This document shows positions 54,301 through 63,300 of a DNA stretch of 64,000 bases, in pieces. Source of the DNA: Forficula auricularia (Eukaryota; Arthropoda; Insecta; Dermaptera; Forficulidae); NCBI GenBank assembly GCA_024734495.1, contig JALMQS010000673.1, forward strand, positions 1-64,000. The letters run 5' to 3'. The position numbers were made by a program, and so were the translations under genes. Under the pieces are notes generated by a model. The model was not told where the DNA came from, searched no databases, and worked only from the letters and a program-made list of their open reading frames with translations. How positions within the stretch are numbered: the stretch's first letter is position 1; every line of letters begins with the position of its first letter.

Positions 54301-57300
54301 ATGAAGCCAAAATAAATTGGCGAAACGTTGCAAATGATCTCATGTTTTAACACTGTGTTTATAATTGTTCCTTTTTCCTCTGATTTGTCACATCTAGTAA
54401 AAGTAAATGTATTATATAAATATTTAATTTTATATAGTTAAGATAAAAAGGTGGTCCCCAACAAGGGACTACTTTCAATTAATTAAAATATTCTTCTAAA
54501 TTCGAAAAGCAATGGAATGACTTTTCCCACAATATATGATATATGAATATATGCATTCATATGCCGATGGAAAGAGACTTTAAATTTCTAAGAAACTTCA
54601 GAGTTTCTAATTTTGGCAATCAATTCCCGAGGGGGTAAAAACAACCCTTCTGACATATCATATAATTAAAATTAATCCTTTCCATCTCGGGTCAAATAGA
54701 TGAGAACCTCATGTGATTTTCTTAGAAATTTAAAATCTATTTCTCTCGACAAATTGAACTTTTATATTCATCTTTTTTTGTTATAAATTTCAATTAAAGA
54801 TAAAAGTAAATAAATATTATATGAAATATTCATTTACTATGAGTTAAGATTTCGTAAATGAATATTTCATATAATAATCACAATCTCTATTAATTATTAT
54901 AAATTTCAATTCATAAAATAATCCGATAAAGATGTTATTTTTTTTTAAATTTATTTATTGTCACCGGGAACAAAGTCCATTTAGACAGCACATCATTAAA
55001 GTGTTAGTAGGGTTAGTGAGGGAGCCGAGTTTTAGCTGGTAGAAATTTTATATGTTAGCCAGGATCGTACCCCGTCCTTCCGCTCCAACATCGTCATCAT
55101 CGATGCAGAAGCGGGGCCAGTGCGTTAGCCAGCTCGGCCAACCTGACTCCCCAAAGATGTTATTAATAAATATGAATTTCTTTGTATCTACTCTTATTAA
55201 ACGAGCAAAAATTGTATATTTATTTATTTATTTATATATTTGTATCTTGGTTATATTTTGAAAACGACTCTACCGATTTTGATGAAATTCACGGGTTAGG
55301 GGGTTTTTGGGGTGACAATTCGATCTGTCACGGTCTCATCTTCGACAAAATTGTTTTTGATGGGTTTTTTCGTAATAAAATTAATTATTCTCAGGTAGAC
55401 AAATCCCATTCTTAGGGTTTTAAAAAAAGGTTTCCCTTTTCCTTTTATACCCAGGCAGACAATGGGTTGTTTGTTTCATTGTTCTAAAAGGCCTTGAAGA
55501 AGTATTGTGATTGTGGATTTTAACATATTTTGTTCTCCCTAAACGTTAGAAATATTAATAAACGTTTTATAATTGTTTTTATAAAGAACTTTATTTATTT
55601 AATAGAATAAAAAATAATCAAGAATTTATTTAAAAATATATTTCGCATAAGCAGGTCTCAATTTTCTGAAAAAACAACACATTTTGATAGGTTTTATTTA
55701 TTAATTGGATGAATAAAAATGAATCATATGGTTGAATCAAAACAGGTTCAGAAGGTGGGGCGCAGTGGTGGGGAATCCGGGGGTAGGGCGAGGTTTCGGG
55801 GTGGGGTCGAGCGGGGTGGGGGGGGGGGGGGCTACATTGGGCGACTATTATATATTTTTGTATTTTTTTAATTTGAAAGCGGCTCTCAAATAAAAATCGA
55901 CCTTTTTATCAGAATTTTAAATTAAAAATAATATTAAAATAAAGCTTTTAACTGAAGAAGTTACCGAGCATCGCTCGGTGCCTCCAGGTACTTTCATTTA
56001 AGTAAAGAAGAAAAAAAAATCATTTAAATATGTACAAATCAAATTAATATATGTATTAACCTTTAAGCGCGAAAGAAGTTTTGTTAAAATTCCTGAATGA
56101 AGTGTAGCACTTTGTAAAGCCCATTGAAATAATATTGGTGCGAGAAGTTTTTCACAAGCACTTGCTACAGTAGAAGCGTCATCTTCAAAGGCAGCAAGGG
56201 CTAACGATTCACAGTCAGTAACATCTGCAGACAATGCAAGAACTCCTGCAAGGGAGACGACAGCGGATGCTCGAACATTCTAAAAATACATTTGAAAGAT
56301 AGATATTAAAATAAATTATATTTAAAATTGTATGATGCGATACGGGTCCATTTTTTTAAAATATTAAATAAGGATTCACAGTTATTTTAGATTTCAAGTT
56401 TATCAGAACAAAATTAATACAATTGGGTCGTTTTGTCTAATTCATTAGAGATTTTTAAGGGTCTTAAATTCATTGTTTCTGCTTGAGTTTATTAAGGTAG
56501 TTGTTTCACCATATGGGTTTTCTTAGGATTTTTTTGAAATTTAGACAGATTATTATTTAAATACTTCTGCATCGATTGGTGGAAATCATCATCATCATTG
56601 AGTATACAGTCCTAAGACTGGTTTGATGCAACAATCCGTCTCCACTCGACTCTGTCCCCCGCCAGCTGTTTAACCTCTCTAAATGTCTGGCATCCCATAG
56701 CCCCAATTATTTGGTTGAAATATTCTAATCTGGGTCTTCCCCTTCCCCTTTTCTTTCCCACCTCCCCCTCCAAGATATCCCTAAGCAGTCCCCCATGTCT
56801 CAGTGTGTGCCCCATCATCTGACCTCTTCTCTTCTTCAGACTTTTCCACAAGGTTCTTCTTTCTCCGATTCTTCCAAGAACTTCTTCATTTGTAATTTTA
56901 TCCATCCATTTGATATTCATCATTCTTCTGTAGCACCACATTTCGAAAGCCTCCAATCTCTTTCTCTCCGCTTTTCCAATTGTCCAGGTTTCACACGCGT
57001 ACATGGCTATGCTCCATACATATGTCTTCAATAGCAACTTCCTGTTTGCTAAGCTGATTGAGGAGGAGCATAGTAGTTTTTGTTTTGAATTAAACCTCAT
57101 TTTTGCTTGGGCAATTCTTGATTTAATTTCGTTTTCGCTCCTCCCATCCCATGTTATTTTACTTCCTAGGTAGCGGAATTCCTTAACTCCTTCTAGGTTT
57201 TCTTGGTTAATTTTGATGCATTCCTGTCTCGTTTGTTCTTTTTTTGTACATACTAGGACCTTGGTTTTATTCTTGTTTATTTTCATTTTGATTTCTTCTA

Positions 57301-60300
57301 TTAGAATTTGGTTAATTCCATTCAAGGCGTCCTCTAATTCTTTTTTGGAGGCAAAATGAAATTTATGAACAATATAGTTCCGGAGATATTAAATTCCAAA
57401 GATAGAGTTTTTCAGACGCTTATACATTGCACTATACGGGTATCGGAAAGTTTACATACATATATTGGTAATTATAATTAAGAAACTTTTCTTACCATTG
57501 TTATAAAAATCTAAACCAACATTAAACAATAACTAATACATTTTTTAAGAAAATTTTAATTCATAGTTACAACACAGTTTCTGAGAAAATAATGAAAAAT
57601 TTACACTAAAAACAAGCTGGCAACAATGCATGTATTTAACCTAAAAAGTGGGTTATCTTTAGTAATTTTTTTGATGTTTTTTCGTTTCAGCCATTGTCGT
57701 AACAGCTTTCAATCGCTTATTAAGAATTTTTTGTTTTATAAATCTCCCTTTTTAATGTAGTTTATCTGACATCTATGATAAAATATATACAAGCTCTGGC
57801 AGTGTTGCCAGATTTGTCAAACGAGAACGGAATTGGCTAGTAGTGGTACATAAACAGCAAAAAGTTTTGGGCAATTTATTGGAATTCTTCCTCCTTTCCT
57901 TTCAAACCGACGTTTTGGAGGATTCTTCCCTCCTTCTTCAGGGTTTCAAGGGGTCAATGAAGGAAACAAATAATTAAGAAGGGGAAAAAAATTGTTTTTC
58001 TATGCCTCTGCTAAGGAAGAAAAAAATGTTTTAAACACTGCTGTGGAGAGAGGAAGGAAGCATTTTATTTGTTTCCTTCATTGACCCCTTGAAACCCTGA
58101 AGAAGGAGGAAAGAATCCTTTGAAACGAGAAGGAGGGAAGAATCCTCCGAAAGGTCGGTTTGAAAAGAAAGGAGGAAAGATTCCAATAAATTACACCTTA
58201 TTTGATGTATTAATTTTTTCTTTCCTCACTACCCCTGGGCCGCCTTCCATTACTTTCAATTAATATTAAATTAATTTTGTTTTAATTACCAGAAGTTAAA
58301 AATAGGAGTCACTGCATATTTCTTATTACAAATTTTACCTCGTCCCGATCCTCGAGTACCAATTGTCGGAGCATAGAGACAAGTAAGGACTGTCGAACAA
58401 GAGGAGCCAGGCTGGGAGCAAGTACTCCACAAGTTTGGGCAGCCAATTGTCTTCTTTCTGCATGTCGATGTCCTAATTGTTCCCAACAATGAGGAAGAAC
58501 CTCTGCTTCAATGAGGTTGGCATGGCCATGACGAGCTAACCAGGCCACTCCAGAAACACAAACAGCCCGATCGGATGCACCTGGACGCTATAAAAAGAAA
58601 CAGAACGCAAAGTTAAAACAAATTCTAATTAAATATATTATTTATAAAGATTTAAAGCAAAGAAAAGCATCATAAGATATTATAGACGACTCGTTAAATG
58701 GATTTGATGAGGCCAATGTCAATCAAAACAAGAATAATTTTTTTACTTTATCCAATGCGAAGGATGGGTAAAATATTGTAATCGGTCTCGTGGCAAGCGC
58801 GACTTCAAAGGGTCCTCAGGTAAAGACTACGGAACCCATGGTCTCAATTAAAGTCACAAATTGTAGTATTCAATTAGGTTGAATTTTAGCACGTGACGGT
58901 TTTGCCAAAAAATACATGGGGTCTCGCCCAGAGCCCAAAAAGTGTGATTTTTTCCACCACTTGATTGAAATGAAATTGAAAACCTACCATTATTTTAATA
59001 ATATGAAGCGCTGATTAGTTTTTGGTACATATCGGCCCACAAACAGTACTTTATTTCAATACTTTTTTAGTTTTTTCTAAATATTTTGAAAATGACTAAA
59101 CCAATTTTGATGAAATTTAATATTGTGATTAAGTACCGTGAGGACCCCCAAAAAGGTCATATAAAGTTTTTTTTTTTAAATTATATTTTAAAATACTTTA
59201 CCCTAGAATAAGATAGTACATTGGATAAAGTTTAGCAACGATCCGTTGCAGTTTATTTCTGATAGTAGCAGAGTTTAAAATAAGAATAAATAAATAAATC
59301 AAAGAACTGTGCCCAAAATCAAAAAAAGAGCTCTAGTTTGGCTAAAAACCCCGCTTTGTACATTCCTCTTGTTATTAAAGAGGAAAGGACTTGATACCTT
59401 TATGCGTGGGGTATGAACCCAGTAGCTTGAGTATTAGCTTACCTTTTCTTGCGCTTTAGTGTACGATGCACTTTAATTTTTGATATTAACAGTAAAAGTT
59501 TGATTCTTTTAAACGCAAGATAAAGATGAAAGTCACATTACCCACCCTATCAAGGTGATCCTTTTTATTAGGCACTTTACCGTGCTGATAAACCACACGT
59601 ATGGTACTTTCATCCTTTTACCATAACGTTTCCCATCAATGCTCCGGTGTTTCCCAACAAAGTTAGCAGTAAATGACCTGCAAGCATGTTCGCTATCAGC
59701 CGAACTGCCAAAGTTTCTGGCCGGATAATATTACTAATGGTTTCGATGCATACTATAAAGGTATTAAAACGGGTGGGGTTCCTTGGGGGGCAAATGTGCG
59801 AATATATGTACCGTGTGATTAATTCACCCAAAAAGCATAAAACTTAGTAAAACCGTAAATTCGAAACTCAACAAATTGGTTAACAAGTGTTTGCGTCAAG
59901 AAGCCCCCCCTAGAACTATCAAGCCCCCTCAACTTACCAACCCCCCAACACCGTTAGTTGATTAAACATTAAATTTGTTTAAATAATTTAAAATAAAATA
60001 GTGGTCTTGTAAATGAAATCACCTTCGGGCCTTCATCCCTTAAACTTCAAGGGAGCAAAATTTTTACGTCTTCAACCTCCAAAGCTGACATTTTCCTATC
60101 CATCTCAAGAAGATCCTATTGAATCATTTTGAATATTTAATATATTCATGATTGAAGCAGTTTTCTGGTGATAGTAATAAATCTAAATCTAGTTAGCACA
60201 GCCACATTTATCTGTTAAAAACGATGCTGTCGAAATGTCCCGGACATTGTTTATAACAGATGAATATGGCTGAGTTGACTCTTGATCATATCTATTATCA

Positions 60301-63300
60301 TTTGAAAATGTCTTCAAAAGAGTTTGAAAGGTCATTTATTTATTTATTTAAATGTATTTATATACATATATATTACACTATGATACATTGGTAAACCAAA
60401 CATAATCTTAATATCAATTACAAATATTCATGAATAATATTACTATATAAGTTCTAAGGCAGGGTTGTCCAACCCGCAGCCCAGCAACTGCAATGAATGT
60501 GGCCCTACATAAAATTATAAACTTCCTTTTTAAGATTTTCATGTACCTACTTACTGGAAAACATATCTGATACCTAAATCATCCCAAAAGTTTTCGAATA
60601 ATAAAAGGGCAAATTTTCAATTTTTAATGTGAAAAAATATATTAGGATTTCGAAAAAGTAATCGCAATTGTGACATACCATATATTGACTTCCATTTTTA
60701 TTAAATAGAAATATTTTACCTGGAAACTTTATGATAGCTGTTATCAGAGATTGAACTAAAAGAAAAATTTAATGTCTCTTTATTAAAATTTTATAAAAAT
60801 TATCTAACCAGAAAAAAATTGTTATTGTTTTGAGGAGAGAATTAAGAATAACAAATTGAAATGTCTCTGTGGCCCTGTGTTCTAATTTTTGTGAAGACTG
60901 AACAAGTACGGTGATTTTTTTTTGGGTGAGGTAATTTAAAACAAACATCACAACATGTAATATATTTAAAAAAGTTCTTTAACTTAATTTAATATCTAAC
61001 CATACCTAAAGATCTATTATTGTACAAAAAACAGATCCACTGAAGAAGGAATATTGTACAAAATTTCCGAAATATTTGGATAAATAAATAAAAAAAAAAA
61101 AAACTATTTAAAATTTAAATAAGCTGACGTGTTCAGATGTGGCCATCCACTTGACTTTACCATACAACCTGACCCCTCACTTATATTTAATATTTAATAA
61201 AATTATTTATAATCATGTAGGGGAGGGGGGTTAGTTTTTGCATTTTTAGATTACTGGGGGCCCACTGATTATGTATACAAAATTTGGTTGAGTTTGGTAC
61301 AAGAGCCTATATTTTCATTTTTTGAACCCCCCCCCCCCATTTTGGGCGGTTAGTTTTTGCATGTTTAGACTTCTGGTTTCCCACTGATTATGTATACAAA
61401 ATTTGGTTGAGTTTGCTCAAATAGCCTAGATTTTTAGTTTTAACCCCCCCCCCCTTAATTTTAGGTCGATATGCACCAAAATTTAGATTCAGCTCTTAAT
61501 CTCAATGGACCAAAACTATACGTGAAATTTGGTTTCGATATTCAAACTAGTTTTTGAGCTAGCTCGTCCACAAAGATTTGGTAACACACAGAGTAACTAA
61601 CTAACAGACATTTTGACAAACCAATTATTATCTCAAAAAATATAATTTTTTCGATTTTCTCTTATTAGAGCTTTTTTGTAGAGCGAAATGCAATGGTTTC
61701 GCTCAATTTTTTTAATCAAAATAGTTTCAGCCGTTTTTGAGATATTTCGAAAAAAAGAAGGAAAAAAAACACTTTTTTCATGCACGATTACAATACTTGA
61801 CCATACCCTGTATGGTAAAGTAAAAACTGCTGAAAAATAGGCCTTTCATTTAATACTTATAAGAATCCTCAAGCACCACAGTGAATCGAAATAGATATAA
61901 TAATAATCTTTATTAATAATTACTTTATGTAAATTGAATAACAATTGCAGCAGGTGGTCCCTTATTTTTGAATCTGGATGATCTCGAATCGTCCGGACTA
62001 AAAGGGGCACAATTTCTCCCCGTTTATTTAAAATGACATTAGGTACGATTTTATTCAAAGTGGATCCAACAACATGCACAAGAGTATCATCCATGAGTTT
62101 TTCTTCTTGTGAATCCCCAATCGGCGGAGATAATAATACAGCAAGTTGCCGAGCATATGTTTCGGGCAAAGGTCGATCGCCTCTTTCTTCCCGGTGAGAA
62201 AGAGGCATTGATAATACAGCAATAGGATTACTCTCTGAAGTGGGCACGGAATTATCAATTATATCCGATGATCCACTCGGGAATTCTTCTAAAATATCTT
62301 GTTTTTCCTACGAAGAAAAATAAAATACATTTAATAAAAAAACAGGAAACTATTTAATTTTATTAATAGAGAAATCAATATGATATAGAACACATTTCAT
62401 AAAAACAATCCGAATGTATTTAAATATTTTTCTAATTAATATATTAAGTGAGTTTATATCAAAGAGAGTTATTTTTGACCACGACATTTTTAAACAAGAT
62501 ATATATATCAGTAGACCACGGCTGGTTGAGGCTCAAGCTTGAGTTGTTTACCAAAAAAGAATTTAGTCTTTTTGATTTTAAGTCGATTCTTCCACGTTTT
62601 CAGTAGAGGTTGCCATTAATAGTCAAAACATCAAAAATAGAATGCAATAAGGTTATTCCTCTAGTAGTAGATAAGAATCGATTGTTATTTTTGATTTTAA
62701 GCCGATTCCTCCATGTCTTCAGCAATGGTTACCAATAATAACCGAAACGTTTAAAATCCAATGTAGAATTGTTAGATGAGAATCGATGGCTATTTTTGAA
62801 TTTAAGTCAACATTGACTGCAAATAGCAAGTGATATCTGATTAATAATATAGGAATAAACATATTAATATTTCAAATGACTTTGGATAAAGTTTAGCAAC
62901 GATCAATTGCAATTTTTTTTTTAATTCTAATTGTATATTCACAAAACTTATTTTCTTTTAAATTATTATTATTTCAAAGAAAATACTTGTATTACTGAAA
63001 TGTATACAAATTTTCATTTCTTTTAAGAAAAAGAGGGACATGAGGTAATTATAAATAGGGAGTCAATAAAAATGTCACTAATTGTGCCAAGAGGGGAGAG
63101 TGTGATCAAAAATGCTTGGATTTAGGGAGACGTATTTTAGGGACTGTCCTTAAGAACCTTATATTAAACATTTTTTATATAAAATAGTTAAAATGTTATA
63201 TTTTATTAAATGAATGAAATATTTATAATTTTTTTTCAATTTAAGGTAGTTCTTTCACAAATGCAAAAATTCAAGAAGTTTTCGAAACTTGGAATATAAG

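Larger units (their letters stand above)
59330..59960 (-). pseudogene. Nuclear mitochondrial insertion (NUMT): ATP6, tRNA-Ile, tRNA-Gln, tRNA-Met
   Basis: A mitochondrial segment in the RELCH intron 58588-61923. On the minus strand the order is ATP6 fragment, tRNA-Ile, tRNA-Gln (opposite strand), tRNA-Met, then possibly the start of ND2. I-Q-M with Q reversed is the ancestral pancrustacean arrangement; ATP6 directly before tRNA-Ile is not. Base composition is clearly richer in C than the flanks. Confidence 0.9.

Noticed and set aside
62567..62815. Satellite or centromeric array
   Set aside because: Only two to three diverged ~125-bp units within a RELCH intron; too short for a satellite block.
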